DNA of 64,000 bases from JAENVU01 sp964544295 (GTDB taxonomy: Bacteria > Actinomycetota > Acidimicrobiia > IMCC26256 > JAENVU01), in NCBI GenBank assembly GCA_964544295.1, contig CAZJBJ010000002.1:12292-76291 (forward strand), written 5' to 3'. Positions 42,471-50,767 of this stretch are shown here, piece after piece. The position numbers and the translations under genes are program-made. The notes beneath the pieces were generated by a model. It searched no databases and was not told the origin of the DNA. It worked only from the letters and a program-made list of their open reading frames with translations. The stretch's first letter is position 1. Each line of letters starts with the position of its first letter.

Positions 42471-42780
42471 CGGCAGCTCCCCTGTCGTGTTTCCCCTGAT
42501 GAGGGCCCAATTGGTAGCCGACGCGGCGCCGGTCGGGCCACACGGTCCCCACCTGGTTGGGGACAACTCGACCGACGTTGGGGACAACCCCGCGGCGCCT
42601 GGGGACAACCGGAGCAGCCGATCCCGTGTGTCTGCGAGCCCAGAAACTGGGAGGCGACGGAGCGTGGCCGGGTCAGTCCCCGGGACACGATCCACAAGCC
42701 CATCCCCAGGCGCCGGGCTGATTTCCCCAGCGTTATCCACAGGGAAGGCGGTCAGAAGTCGCCGGGCGTCGCCTCGGCGG
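42471..42780. other. 310-bp non-coding region with an ordered cluster of DnaA-box-like 9-mers
   Basis: Three copies of TGGGGACAA (reverse complement TTGTCCCCA, one base from the actinobacterial DnaA box TTGTCCACA) start at 42558, 42579 and 42600, exactly 21 bp apart. In the other orientation a perfect TTATCCACA lies at 42733-42741, with weaker 9-mers starting at 42688 (CGATCCACA), 42700 (CCATCCCCA) and 42721 (ATTTCCCCA), spaced 12, 21 and 12 bp. A further GTCCCCA at 42545 pairs with the first copy as an inverted repeat. There is no AT-rich unwinding segment and no dnaA/dnaN nearby. A DnaA-titrating or regulatory site is more likely than a replication origin. Confidence 0.6.
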
Positions 42781-43917
42781 TCACTCGTCGTGGTCGTGCG
42801 CGTCGAGCTCGCCGATCACGGTGTCGGTGTCCGCGCCCAACGACCGCCCCGCCCAACGGACCTCGCCGGGTGTCTCCGAGAACCGGGCGATCAGCCCGGG
42901 CATGATCACGCCGTCGACGTCGACGAGCGAGCCGCGCTCCACCACGTGGGGGTCGCGGGCGACTTCGGCGACCGAGTACACCGGGGCGATCGCCGCGTGG
43001 GCCGCCTCGAACCCTGCGATCACCTCCTCGGCACTGCGCCGACCAACCCACTCCGCCACGATCGCGTTCAACTCGTCCCGATGGTCGACGCGATCGGCGA
43101 AGGTCGCGAAGCGCGCGTCGTCGCCGACGCCGAGCAGGTCCAGTAACCGTGACGCCACGGACTCGGCGGAGGCGGAGATCGCCACCCACCGGCCGTCGGC
43201 ACATCGGTAGGTCCCGCGGGGCACCGAGTACGGGATCCCACTGCCGAGACGAGGTTGTTCGTAACCGAGATGGGCCGACGCGCTGTGCAGCGGACCCATC
43301 AGCGAGAGCATCGTGTCGAGCAGGTTCACGTCGATCACCTGGCCGACACCGGTCCGATCCCGATGCCGGAGCGCGGCGAGGATCGCGAATGCGCCGACGA
43401 TCGCGGTGACCTCGTCGGTCAACGCGATCGGCGGCGGCAGCGGCGCACCGTCGGGCTCCCCGTTGATCGCCGCAAAACCACTCATCGCCTCGGCCGTGGT
43501 CGCGAATCCGGGTCGTTGGGAGTACGGACCGGTCTGACCGAACCCGGTGACCCGCAGGATGACGAGACCCGGGTTGGCGGCAAGCAGGTCGGACGGATCG
43601 AGGCCCAGGCGTTCGAGCGCTCCCGGCCGCAGGTTCTCGATCAGCACGTCGGCGTCGCGCACGAGCGCATGCATGTGTGCGAGTCCGGTCTCGGATTTGA
43701 GGTCGAGCACGACGGCACGCTTGCCCCGAGCGACGAGCTTCCACATGTACGAGTCGCCGTCGTTCGGATCGACCCAGCCGAGGCGGCGGGTGCCGTCACC
43801 CCCGGGAGCTTCGACCTTGACGACGTCCGCTCCGAAATCGGCGAGGTAGCGAGCCGCGCCCGGCGCGGCGATGACGGTGGCCATGTCGATGACCCGGATG
43901 CCCTCGAGCGCCTGCAC
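42781..43917 (-). CDS. CaiB/BaiF family CoA transferase
   Basis: 378 residues from GTG 43917. LEGIRVIDMATVIAAPGAARYLADFGADVVKVEAP is the N-terminal CoA-binding start; DVLIENLRPGALERLGL and LVILRVTGFGQTGPYSQRPGF are class III markers. The family transfers CoA between carboxylic acids or acts as racemase (Amacr-like). The donor and acceptor are not predictable. It lies 19 bp after surE on the same strand. Confidence 0.9.
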   Translation of the reverse strand: MQALEGIRVIDMATVIAAPGAARYLADFGADVVKVEAPGGDGTRRLGWVDPNDGDSYMWKLVARGKRAVVLDLKSETGLAHMHALVRDADVLIENLRPGALERLGLDPSDLLAANPGLVILRVTGFGQTGPYSQRPGFATTAEAMSGFAAINGEPDGAPLPPPIALTDEVTAIVGAFAILAALRHRDRTGVGQVIDVNLLDTMLSLMGPLHSASAHLGYEQPRLGSGIPYSVPRGTYRCADGRWVAISASAESVASRLLDLLGVGDDARFATFADRVDHRDELNAIVAEWVGRRSAEEVIAGFEAAHAAIAPVYSVAEVARDPHVVERGSLVDVDGVIMPGLIARFSETPGEVRWAGRSLGADTDTVIGELDAHDHDE

Positions 43918-43936
43918 CCGATTCAGGATAGAGACG

Positions 43937-44815
43937 TCACGACGGGCCGGCCGGACGGTGGAGGCTGCCCAGGGCGTCGGCGTCGGGCACGGTGTGGGTC
44001 GGCTCGAGTGGTGCACCCGGCATCACCGCCTGTCCGACCGGCACGGTGGCGGTGCGGTCGGCGGCACCACCCGGCCAGGCCTCGGTGATACCGACCAGTG
44101 TCGTGAGCGTTACGAACCCAGCCCGCACGAGACCCGTGTCGGTATCGGGATCGAAACTCACCTGTGCGAGCCGGAGCTCCGCGGCGACGCGACGCGAGCG
44201 GCCGCCCATCGCGTCGGCGTCGGTGCCGGTCAGCACCATACGAACTTCACCGAACGGCGCCAGGCGCGCCCAGCGCAGCCCGCGCACCTCGCCGGACGGC
44301 CGCGCGGGGACGTTCAGATTCAGCACCGACCGCCGCGGTGCGCGGATCAGCAGTTCGACCGCTTCCAGCGCGAACCCGGTTGCGGTCTCCCAGTGCCACG
44401 GATCACTGGACTGGAGGCTGACGGCCAGCGCCGACAGCCCCAGGTTCTGAGCCGCGAGCGCCGCACCGACGGTGCCCGAGTACAAGACGGCCCGGCCCGT
44501 GTTCAGACCGGCGTTGATCCCCGAAACCACGAGGTCCGGCGGCGGGCCGAATGCGCCGAGATTCGCGGCCATCACGCACATGGCCGGGGTGGCATCGAGG
44601 GCCCACGCCTCGATCCCGTCGTCGTCGGCAAAGTGCACCTGGTGCGCCACGAGGCCGTCGGCCGCGAGCGCGCCGAGCGACGCGGCAGTGCCGCTGCGGT
44701 CCCGGTCAGGCGCGACGAGCACCACCTCGAACCGGGGATCGCGAGCCAGCGCCCGGGCCATGGAGTGGATGCCGACCGCCTCGGCACCGTCGTCGTTGGT
44801 CACCAGCACTCGCAT
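43937..44815 (-). CDS. surE: 5'-nucleotidase SurE
   Basis: 292 residues. VLVTNDDGAEAVGIHSMA gives the metal ligands Asp8-Asp9; VVLVAPDRDRSGTAASLG supplies the Ser loop, and PDLVVSGINAGLNTGRAVLYSGTVGAALAA is the signature with Asn ligand. It hydrolyses nucleoside 5'/3'-monophosphates and short polyphosphate in stationary phase. It is slightly longer than usual because of a C-terminal extension that binds neighbouring subunits in homologues. Confidence 0.92.
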   Translation of the reverse strand: MRVLVTNDDGAEAVGIHSMARALARDPRFEVVLVAPDRDRSGTAASLGALAADGLVAHQVHFADDDGIEAWALDATPAMCVMAANLGAFGPPPDLVVSGINAGLNTGRAVLYSGTVGAALAAQNLGLSALAVSLQSSDPWHWETATGFALEAVELLIRAPRRSVLNLNVPARPSGEVRGLRWARLAPFGEVRMVLTGTDADAMGGRSRRVAAELRLAQVSFDPDTDTGLVRAGFVTLTTLVGITEAWPGGAADRTATVPVGQAVMPGAPLEPTHTVPDADALGSLHRPAGPS

Positions 44816-44884
44816 CGGGCGATCCTCTCACCCGGGCGTCGGCCGCACCGACCGGGACCGCAAGGATTCGGGTGATCGCTGCGC

Positions 44885-44890
44885 TACGTT
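44885..44890 (+). promoter_or_regulatory. leaderless-type -10 of the amidase gene
   Basis: TACGTT ends seven bases before ATG 44898. Confidence 0.4.
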
Positions 44891-44897
44891 CACCGCG

Positions 44898-45782
44898 ATG
44901 CAGGTCAGACACGCGCCCGGGATCCTCGAATCCCCTGCGCGCGTGCACGCGGCGACCCGAGCGCCGTTCCGGATCGGCGCCGTGCAACTCGCATGGCAGG
45001 ACGACCCGGTCGCCCACCAGGCCGCGCTCACCGAGGCCGCGACCCTCGCGGCGGCCGAGGGCGCGCACCTCGTGTGTCTCCAGGAACTGACGTTGTCGCC
45101 GTACTTCGCGATCACCGAGACCAACGCGGACGCGGTCCCGGAACCACTGCCCGGTGGTCCCACGCACGAGTTCGCGGCGCGCCTCGCCCGTGATCTCGAC
45201 GTTCCGGTCCACGCGTCGCTGTGGGAGGCCGCCGACGACGGCGGGCTCGGGTACAACACCGCCATCGTCGTGGACCCGTCGGGCGCGCTGCTGGCGCGTA
45301 CCCGCAAGGTGCACATCCCGATCACCGCCGGGTACTACGAGGACCGCTACTTCCGGCCGGGTGACACCGGCTACCCCGTCGTCGAGATCGACGGCGCCCG
45401 GTTCGGCTTCCCGACCTGCTGGGACCAGTGGTTCCCGGAGGTGGCACGGGAGTATTCGCGCGGCGGTGCCGAGGTGTTGGTGTACCCGACGGCCATCGGC
45501 TCGGAGCCCGATCACCCGGAGTTCGACACCCAGCCGTTGTGGGAGCACGTGATCCGGGGGAACGGCATCACCAACGGCACGTTCATGGTGGCGATCAACC
45601 GCATCGGGACCGAGCGGGCCGGAGACACCGCGATCACGTTCTACGGCTCGTCGTTCGTCTCCGACCCGTACGGCCGGGTGTTGGTGCAGGCGCCGCGGGA
45701 CGAACCCGCCGTCCTCATCGCCGACCTCGACCTCGACCAACGCCGCGACTGGCTCGACCTCTTCCCGTTCCTCACCACCTAA
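44898..45782 (+). CDS. nitrilase-family amidohydrolase (N-carbamoylputrescine amidase-like)
   Basis: 294 residues. The Glu-Lys-Cys triad is Glu63 (CLQELTLSPYF), Lys137 (RKVHIP) and Cys174 (PTCWDQWFPE). CWDQWFPEVAR is the form found in AguB-type N-carbamoylputrescine amidases, and ITAGYYEDRYF also fits. Agmatine deiminase is not in the window, so polyamine metabolism is only inferred. Confidence 0.88.
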   Translation: MQVRHAPGILESPARVHAATRAPFRIGAVQLAWQDDPVAHQAALTEAATLAAAEGAHLVCLQELTLSPYFAITETNADAVPEPLPGGPTHEFAARLARDLDVPVHASLWEAADDGGLGYNTAIVVDPSGALLARTRKVHIPITAGYYEDRYFRPGDTGYPVVEIDGARFGFPTCWDQWFPEVAREYSRGGAEVLVYPTAIGSEPDHPEFDTQPLWEHVIRGNGITNGTFMVAINRIGTERAGDTAITFYGSSFVSDPYGRVLVQAPRDEPAVLIADLDLDQRRDWLDLFPFLTT

Positions 45783-45787
45783 ACCCC

Positions 45788-45837
45788 GAACTTGCGTCAA
45801 TAACCCCGCGGATCGGCCGGGTTATCGACGCAAGTTC
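45788..45837. terminator. bidirectional hairpin between convergent genes
   Basis: GAACTTGCGTC (45788-45798) pairs with GACGCAAGTTC (45827-45837), and inside it TAACCC (45801-45806) with GGGTTA (45819-45824), giving a 17-bp stem with one 2-by-2 internal loop. It lies just after the amidase stop and includes the stop codon of the opposing phosphoesterase gene. Confidence 0.75.
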
Positions 45838-46960
45838 AGAAGTTGTACGTGAAGCAGCGGTGGTCGAGGCGGCCTCGGGAGTAGTCCGGGTAGAGGCCGC
45901 CGTAGAGGAACCGGGTGCGTTCGGACCACGATTGGGCCTCGGGACTCGCCAGCCGGTGGACCACCTGGGTATAGCCGCCCGCGTACACCTGGTATTCGGC
46001 CCAGACGCCCATGTACTCCTTGACCGCACCGATCTCGACGAAGGGCACGTTGCGCGATTCCTCGAACCGGCGGATGCGGTTGCGGTGGGTGTGACCGGCG
46101 AAGTAGCCGACGACGTTCTCGCGCCGACCCACGACCGCGGCCAACGCCTCACTGCTGTCCGGGTCGATCCCGAAATAGTTGGTGGACCGCTCGGCCGCCC
46201 GGAGGTCCCAGACCTGGTGGTGACCGAAGACGAAGACCGGGCCGCCGGTCTCGGCCGCGGTGGCGTCGAGCCACGCGATTTGCTCCCTGGTGATCTGCCC
46301 ACCCGCGTCGCCGGGCCGCACGGTGTCGATCACCGCGAGGGTGACGCCGTTGAGCTCCACGGCATAAGGCGCGCCTTCGAGCGCGAGGGTCGGGTCCCGC
46401 ATCGCGTCGTGGTTGCCGCGCACGTGGTGCAGCGACTCGCCGAACGACGCGTACGTGTCGAGGAACGCCTGGTATTCCTCGTCGCTCCCGACGCAGGTGA
46501 GATCGCCTTTGGCGATCACCGCGTCGGCTGCGAGTGCCTCGATCTCGGCGACCGCCGCCCGGTTCATGGTCACGGGGTACGGGTCCTCGCCCGGCTCGGC
46601 TCGCGCCCACGGGCCGAGTTCCTCCTCCGGGATGTTGTGGATCATGCCGCAGACGGTCTCGCCGAAGTGCACGTCGTTGACCGTCGCGAACGTCGCCAGC
46701 AGTTCGCCGGGCGGCTGGTCCAGCGTGTGCACCGCGGCCGGCATCTCGTCGGTGACCTCGGCCAGTCCCTCGATCGCGATCGAGTACTCGGTCGCCGGTT
46801 CGAGCCCGGCGACCGACACCACGTGGTACGGACCGGTGCTCACCGTTTCCCGATCGCCGACCTGCGTCGTGACCGTTACCCCCGGGTCGGTGACGAACGT
46901 GACCGTGACCGTGCTCGGTCCGACGGTCGCGACCTCCGCGTCCCGGATCGTCGTGCTCAT
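45836..46960 (-). CDS. calcineurin-like metallophosphoesterase with N-terminal FN3-like domain
   Basis: 374 residues. Residues 1-85 resemble a fibronectin-III sandwich (VTVTFVTDPGVTVTTQVG, VAGLEPATEYSIAIEGL). The metal ligands are in NDVHFG (Asp96, His98), GDLTCVG (152-158), GNHD (182-185), FGHH and AGHTHRNR. There is no signal peptide, so it seems cytoplasmic, unlike purple-acid-phosphatase relatives. The start overlaps the stop of the small carboxylase subunit gene by 4 bp, an unexplained coupling. Confidence 0.85.
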   Translation of the reverse strand: MSTTIRDAEVATVGPSTVTVTFVTDPGVTVTTQVGDRETVSTGPYHVVSVAGLEPATEYSIAIEGLAEVTDEMPAAVHTLDQPPGELLATFATVNDVHFGETVCGMIHNIPEEELGPWARAEPGEDPYPVTMNRAAVAEIEALAADAVIAKGDLTCVGSDEEYQAFLDTYASFGESLHHVRGNHDAMRDPTLALEGAPYAVELNGVTLAVIDTVRPGDAGGQITREQIAWLDATAAETGGPVFVFGHHQVWDLRAAERSTNYFGIDPDSSEALAAVVGRRENVVGYFAGHTHRNRIRRFEESRNVPFVEIGAVKEYMGVWAEYQVYAGGYTQVVHRLASPEAQSWSERTRFLYGGLYPDYSRGRLDHRCFTYNF

Positions 46961-47190
46961 CCGACGCTTCGTCGACCCATCCGGCCCGAGAGCCGCCAGT
47001 CACCGCGGGTCATGCCCGACCGACGGGCGGCGAGCCGGGACGCCGTCACCCAGTGCGAGGAGGGCGCGCCAGCATCCGCCGTCGGGGCGCCGGCCGGCAT
47101 CATCACGGTGAGCGCGGCGATGATCGCCGCGACCTCTTCGTCCGACGCGTTGGCGTCGATCACCTTGAGCACCGGTCCGTCGCCACCCAT
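46957..47190 (-). CDS. acyl-CoA carboxylase epsilon subunit
   Basis: 77 residues. The pattern VLKVIDANASDEEVAAIIAALTVM followed by a short linker and HWVTASRLAARR is that of actinobacterial AccE/PccE subunits, which bind the beta subunit and raise carboxylase activity. It overlaps pccB by one base (TGATG) and the phosphoesterase gene by 4 bp. Confidence 0.85.
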   Translation of the reverse strand: MGGDGPVLKVIDANASDEEVAAIIAALTVMMPAGAPTADAGAPSSHWVTASRLAARRSGMTRGDWRLSGRMGRRSVG

Positions 47191-48767
47191 CAGAGCGGGA
47201 CGTTCCCGTGCTTGCGGGCCGGAACCTGTTCCTTCTTGCTGGCCAGCATCTCCAACGCGTCGGCGATCACCCGGCGGGTGTCGCGCGGGTCGATGACGTC
47301 GTCCACGTAGCCACGCTCGGCCGCGTTGTACGGGTTGGCGAAGCGCTCCCGGTATTCGACGTCCCACTGGGCCTTGCGTGCGACCGGGTCGTCGGACTCG
47401 GCGAGTTCGCGGCGCAGCAGGATGTTCGCCGCGCCGTTGGCGTCCATCACCGCGATCTCGGCCGACGGCCACGCGTAGGCGAGGTCGGCGCCGATCGACT
47501 TCGAGTTCATGACGACGAACGCGCCGCCGTAGCCCTTGCGGGTGATGATCTGGATACGCGGCACCGTCGCCTCGCAGTACGCGTAGAGGAGTTTGGCGCC
47601 GTGGCGGATGATGCCGTCGTACTCCTGGTTGGTGCCGGGGAGAAAGCCGGGCACGTCCACGAAGGTGACGAGCGGGATGTTGAACGCGTCACACGTCCGG
47701 ACGAAGCGCGCCGACTTCTCGGAGGCTTCGATGTCGAGACACCCGGCGAGCACCTTGGGCTGGTTGCCGACGATGCCGACGACCTTGCCGTTCACCCGAC
47801 CGAACCCGCACACGATGTTCATGGCCCAGCGGGCGTTGACCTCGAAGAAGTCACCGTCGTCGACGACATCGGCGATGACCTCCTTCATGTCGTAGGGCTT
47901 GTTGGGCGCGTCGGGCAACAGATCGAGGATCGCGTCGCAGGCGCGGTCGCGCGGGTCGTCGGGCTCGAAGGCGGGCGGGTCTTCGAGGTTGTTCGACGGA
48001 AGGAACGAGAGCAGGTACCGCACCTGTTCGAGGCAGGTCGCCTCGTCGTCGTAGACGAACCCGGCCACGCCCGACTTCTGCGCGTGGGTCATCGCCCCGC
48101 CGAGCTCCTCCTGGGTGACGTCCTCACCGGTGGCCGCCTTCACCACGTCGGGACCGGTGATGAACATGTGCGAGGTGCCCTTCACCATGAAGATGAAGTC
48201 GGTCATGGCGGGCGAGTAGACCGCGCCACCGGCGCAGGGGCCGAGGATCACGCTGATCTGGGGGATGACTCCGCTCGCCTGCACGTTGCGGTGGAAGATG
48301 CCGCCGTAGCTCGCGAGCGACACGACACCTTCCTGGATGCGCGCCCCGGCACCGTCGTTGAGCCCGATGAACGGTGCGCCCGTACTCGCGGCGAGGTCCA
48401 TCACCTTGTGGATCTTCTCGGCGAACACTTCACCCAGCGCGCCGCCGAAGACGGTGAAGTCCTGCGCGAACAGGAACACCTTGCGCCCGTCGACGGTCCC
48501 CCAGCCGGTGACGACACCGTCGGTGAGCGGTCGGGTGTTCTCGATGCCGAAGCCGTGCGCGCGGTGGCGGGCGAGCATGTCGAGTTCGTGGAACGAGCCC
48601 GGGTCGAGGAGCAGGTCGATCCGCTCCCGGGCGGTGAGCTTGCCGCGACTGTGCTGGCGGGCGATCGACTCCTCGCTGCCCGCGTGCAGGGCCTGCTCGC
48701 GGCGCTCGGCGAGCTGGTCCATCAACTCGTGGATCGGGTGCGGGGTCGTCGGTTCCTGTGCAGCCAT
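47190..48767 (-). CDS. pccB: acyl-CoA (propionyl-CoA) carboxylase carboxyltransferase beta subunit
   Basis: 525 residues from ATG 48767. The carboxyltransferase core shows GVVTGWGTVDGRKVFLFAQDFTVFGGALGE, GARIQEGVVSLASYGGIF and the acyl-CoA oxyanion motif GPCAGGAVYSPAMTDFIFMV; the C-domain includes FVDVPGFLPGTNQEYDGIIRHGAKLLYAY and KGYGGAFVVMNSK. It adds CO2 from carboxybiotin to propionyl-CoA or acetyl-CoA. The biotinylated alpha subunit is not in the window. Confidence 0.92.
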   Translation of the reverse strand: MAAQEPTTPHPIHELMDQLAERREQALHAGSEESIARQHSRGKLTARERIDLLLDPGSFHELDMLARHRAHGFGIENTRPLTDGVVTGWGTVDGRKVFLFAQDFTVFGGALGEVFAEKIHKVMDLAASTGAPFIGLNDGAGARIQEGVVSLASYGGIFHRNVQASGVIPQISVILGPCAGGAVYSPAMTDFIFMVKGTSHMFITGPDVVKAATGEDVTQEELGGAMTHAQKSGVAGFVYDDEATCLEQVRYLLSFLPSNNLEDPPAFEPDDPRDRACDAILDLLPDAPNKPYDMKEVIADVVDDGDFFEVNARWAMNIVCGFGRVNGKVVGIVGNQPKVLAGCLDIEASEKSARFVRTCDAFNIPLVTFVDVPGFLPGTNQEYDGIIRHGAKLLYAYCEATVPRIQIITRKGYGGAFVVMNSKSIGADLAYAWPSAEIAVMDANGAANILLRRELAESDDPVARKAQWDVEYRERFANPYNAAERGYVDDVIDPRDTRRVIADALEMLASKKEQVPARKHGNVPL

Positions 48768-48817
48768 AAGGCGGACACGATACCGGGCAGCGGGGGCCGG
48801 AGTTCCGGCCGGAGACC

Positions 48818-49621
48818 TCAGCCGAGCGGCTTCATGAAGGACCACAGTGCGCCCTCCAGATCGCGAGCGCTGTACTCCCGATATCCGTACGGCTGATCGA
48901 CCGGCTCGTAGACGATCTCGGCGCCCTTGGCCTGGGCTCGACGGAAGTGTTCGTCGACATCTCCGACCATCACCGCCATGCTCGCGGTCGCAGCTCCGAG
49001 GGACGCCGGCGAGGCGAGGCCGTAGGTGTCGGTCTCGGGGTGGAGCCACACCAGCCCGTCGCCGGCATGGAGTTCCGCATGGACGACGGTGCCGTCGGGC
49101 GCGGTGGTCACCTCACCGGGTTCGAACCCGAAGACATCGATGAGGGAGTCGTAGGCCGCTTGGAGATCTCGGTACACGAGGATCGAGATCCGTTGACGAA
49201 CGAGTGAATCGAGCATGGTCATGTCCTCCAGGATGGTGATGAGATCGGCCGCGCGGGCTGCGTCGGCCTGGTCGATGCTGGCGAGCGCCGCGGTGAGGCG
49301 CGTTCGCACCCGCGAGGCCGAGGCGAGACGACGATCGACATCGTCGCGATGGTCACTCAGTGCTTGGTGCAGATCGGCGTGGGGATCGTCGAGCGTGCGC
49401 GCGATCTGGTCGAGCCCCATCCCGAGCTGGCGCAGTCGACACACCCGGTACAAACGGTCGACGGCTTCCGCGCCATACAGACGATGGCCGGCCGCGGACC
49501 GAGTGGTCGGTTGCACCAGGCCGATCTGTTCGTAGTGGTGCAGCGTGCGGACCGTCAGACCGGTCGCAGCCGCGAGATCGCCGACTCGCAACGGAAGTTC
49601 AACCGTAGGTGCATCGTCCAT
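48818..49621 (-). CDS. MerR-type regulator fused to a VOC (glyoxalase-like) domain
   Basis: 267 residues. The N-terminal 75 residues are a MerR winged helix (RVGDLAAATGLTVRTLHHYEQIGLV, RLYGAEAVDRLYRV), followed by the long dimerisation helix. From about 145 (ISILVYRDLQAAYDSLIDVFGFEPG) to the end (GALWSFMKPLG) there is a complete VOC domain of the bleomycin-resistance/glyoxalase type. The VOC part is likely to be the ligand sensor or a titrating module. Confidence 0.85.
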   Translation of the reverse strand: MDDAPTVELPLRVGDLAAATGLTVRTLHHYEQIGLVQPTTRSAAGHRLYGAEAVDRLYRVCRLRQLGMGLDQIARTLDDPHADLHQALSDHRDDVDRRLASASRVRTRLTAALASIDQADAARAADLITILEDMTMLDSLVRQRISILVYRDLQAAYDSLIDVFGFEPGEVTTAPDGTVVHAELHAGDGLVWLHPETDTYGLASPASLGAATASMAVMVGDVDEHFRRAQAKGAEIVYEPVDQPYGYREYSARDLEGALWSFMKPLG

Positions 49622-49692
49622 GCCCCGACCGTACGGCCTGACGTCGCGTCAGTTGCAAGCGCTTTCCCGAGGTTCTCGCGACCGACTGAGTG

Positions 49693-50094
49693 CTACTCCT
49701 GGACGAGTTCGATCAGCGTGCCGAACGCACCCTTGGGGTGGACGAACGCGACCGTCGTGCCGCGACTCCCCGGACGCGGGGCCTCGTCGATCACGCGACC
49801 GCCGTTCGCCTTCACCCGCTCCAGCGCGGCGCCGCAGTCGTCGACCCGGTACCCGATGTGGTGGAGCCCCTCGCCCTTGTTGGCGAGGTACTTGGCCACC
49901 GGCGAGTCGTCGCGCGTCGGCGTGAGGAGCTGCACGTAGGAGTCCGCCACCTTGAGCAGCGCCTCTTCCACGCCGTCGCTCTCGACGACCTCGCGATGCT
50001 CGACCGTGCACCCGAAGGTGTCGTGGTAGTACGCGATCGCGGCTTCGAGGTCGTTGACGGCGATGGCGACGTGGTCGATCTCAGTCAGTTGCAT
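49693..50094 (-). CDS. mce: methylmalonyl-CoA/ethylmalonyl-CoA epimerase
   Basis: 133 residues. DHVAIAVNDLEAAIAYYHDTFG starts the first beta-alpha-beta-beta-beta unit; metal ligands are expected at His8 (IDHVA), Glu in VQLLTP-adjacent strand, His in GLHHIGYRVDD and Glu in LIELVQE. This enzyme epimerises methylmalonyl-CoA and, in Ccr-containing bacteria, ethylmalonyl-CoA, feeding the two mutases. It stands as a single gene. Confidence 0.92.
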   Translation of the reverse strand: MQLTEIDHVAIAVNDLEAAIAYYHDTFGCTVEHREVVESDGVEEALLKVADSYVQLLTPTRDDSPVAKYLANKGEGLHHIGYRVDDCGAALERVKANGGRVIDEAPRPGSRGTTVAFVHPKGAFGTLIELVQE

Positions 50095-50130
50095 GGCACG
50101 GATGGTACCGAGTCGATTCCCCCGAAGGCG

Positions 50131-50697
50131 CTACGAAACCGACTTCAGCGTCACGACGAACCACAGCGCCTCGTCGGGTCCGATGTCCGCACCCTGACCC
50201 GTCGGCCCGTAGGCCAGGTCCGACGGAATTCCGAGCAACCGGACACCGCCGACCTTCATGCCGACGAGGCCTTCGGACCAACCCTTGATGACGCCGCTGA
50301 GGGCGAAGGTCGCGGGCTCACCTCGCGAGTACGACGAGTCGAAGATCTTGCCGGTCGAACAGGCCACCCCGATGTAGTCGACGGTCACCGTCGAGCTCGC
50401 CACGACTTCGGCACCGTCACCGACCTCGAGGTCTTCCTTGATCAGTTCCGTGGGCGGCGGGCCGACCTTGACCGGCACTTCCGGCGCGCCGGCGGGGGCG
50501 TCGGAAGTGACCTCGGCGACGCAGGGCTTCCCGGCCGCCGAAGCCGGGTTCGTGGTCGAACTCGATGCCGGCGCGGCCGGGCCGGCCGGGTTCGTGGCGA
50601 TCTTGCCGGGTGACGGGTCCGAACTCCCACAGGCGGCGAGTGCCAGTGCGATGACCGGGAGGACGGACGCGGACAAGCAACGGGAGAGCTTCTGCAT
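50131..50697 (-). CDS. FKBP-type peptidyl-prolyl isomerase lipoprotein
   Basis: 188 residues. Lipobox LAAC (Cys23) makes it an exported lipoprotein; a Pro/Ser-rich linker follows. The FKBP domain from about 85 onwards has VTVDYIGVACSTGKIFDSSYSRG, GVIKGWSEGLVGMKVGGVRLLGIPSDLAYG and ALWFVVTLKSV. It should aid folding at the outer face of the membrane. Confidence 0.9.
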   Translation of the reverse strand: MQKLSRCLSASVLPVIALALAACGSSDPSPGKIATNPAGPAAPASSSTTNPASAAGKPCVAEVTSDAPAGAPEVPVKVGPPPTELIKEDLEVGDGAEVVASSTVTVDYIGVACSTGKIFDSSYSRGEPATFALSGVIKGWSEGLVGMKVGGVRLLGIPSDLAYGPTGQGADIGPDEALWFVVTLKSVS

Positions 50698-50767
50698 GCG
50701 AGCACGGTAGCGGGCCCGAACCCTGGTTGTGCAGGCATGTGGGCGGCCCTAGCCTCTGCGGGTCGCT

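Noticed and set aside
42471..42740. N-terminal extension of the acyl-CoA synthetase to 42740
   Set aside because: It would translate the repeated DnaA-box-like region into low-complexity protein; GTG 42470 with GGGGAG upstream gives the normal family start.
42471..42780. The DnaA-box-like cluster as the chromosomal replication origin
   Set aside because: No dnaA, dnaN, rpmH, gyrB or parAB genes are near and there is no AT-rich unwinding segment; a titration or regulatory site fits better without more data.
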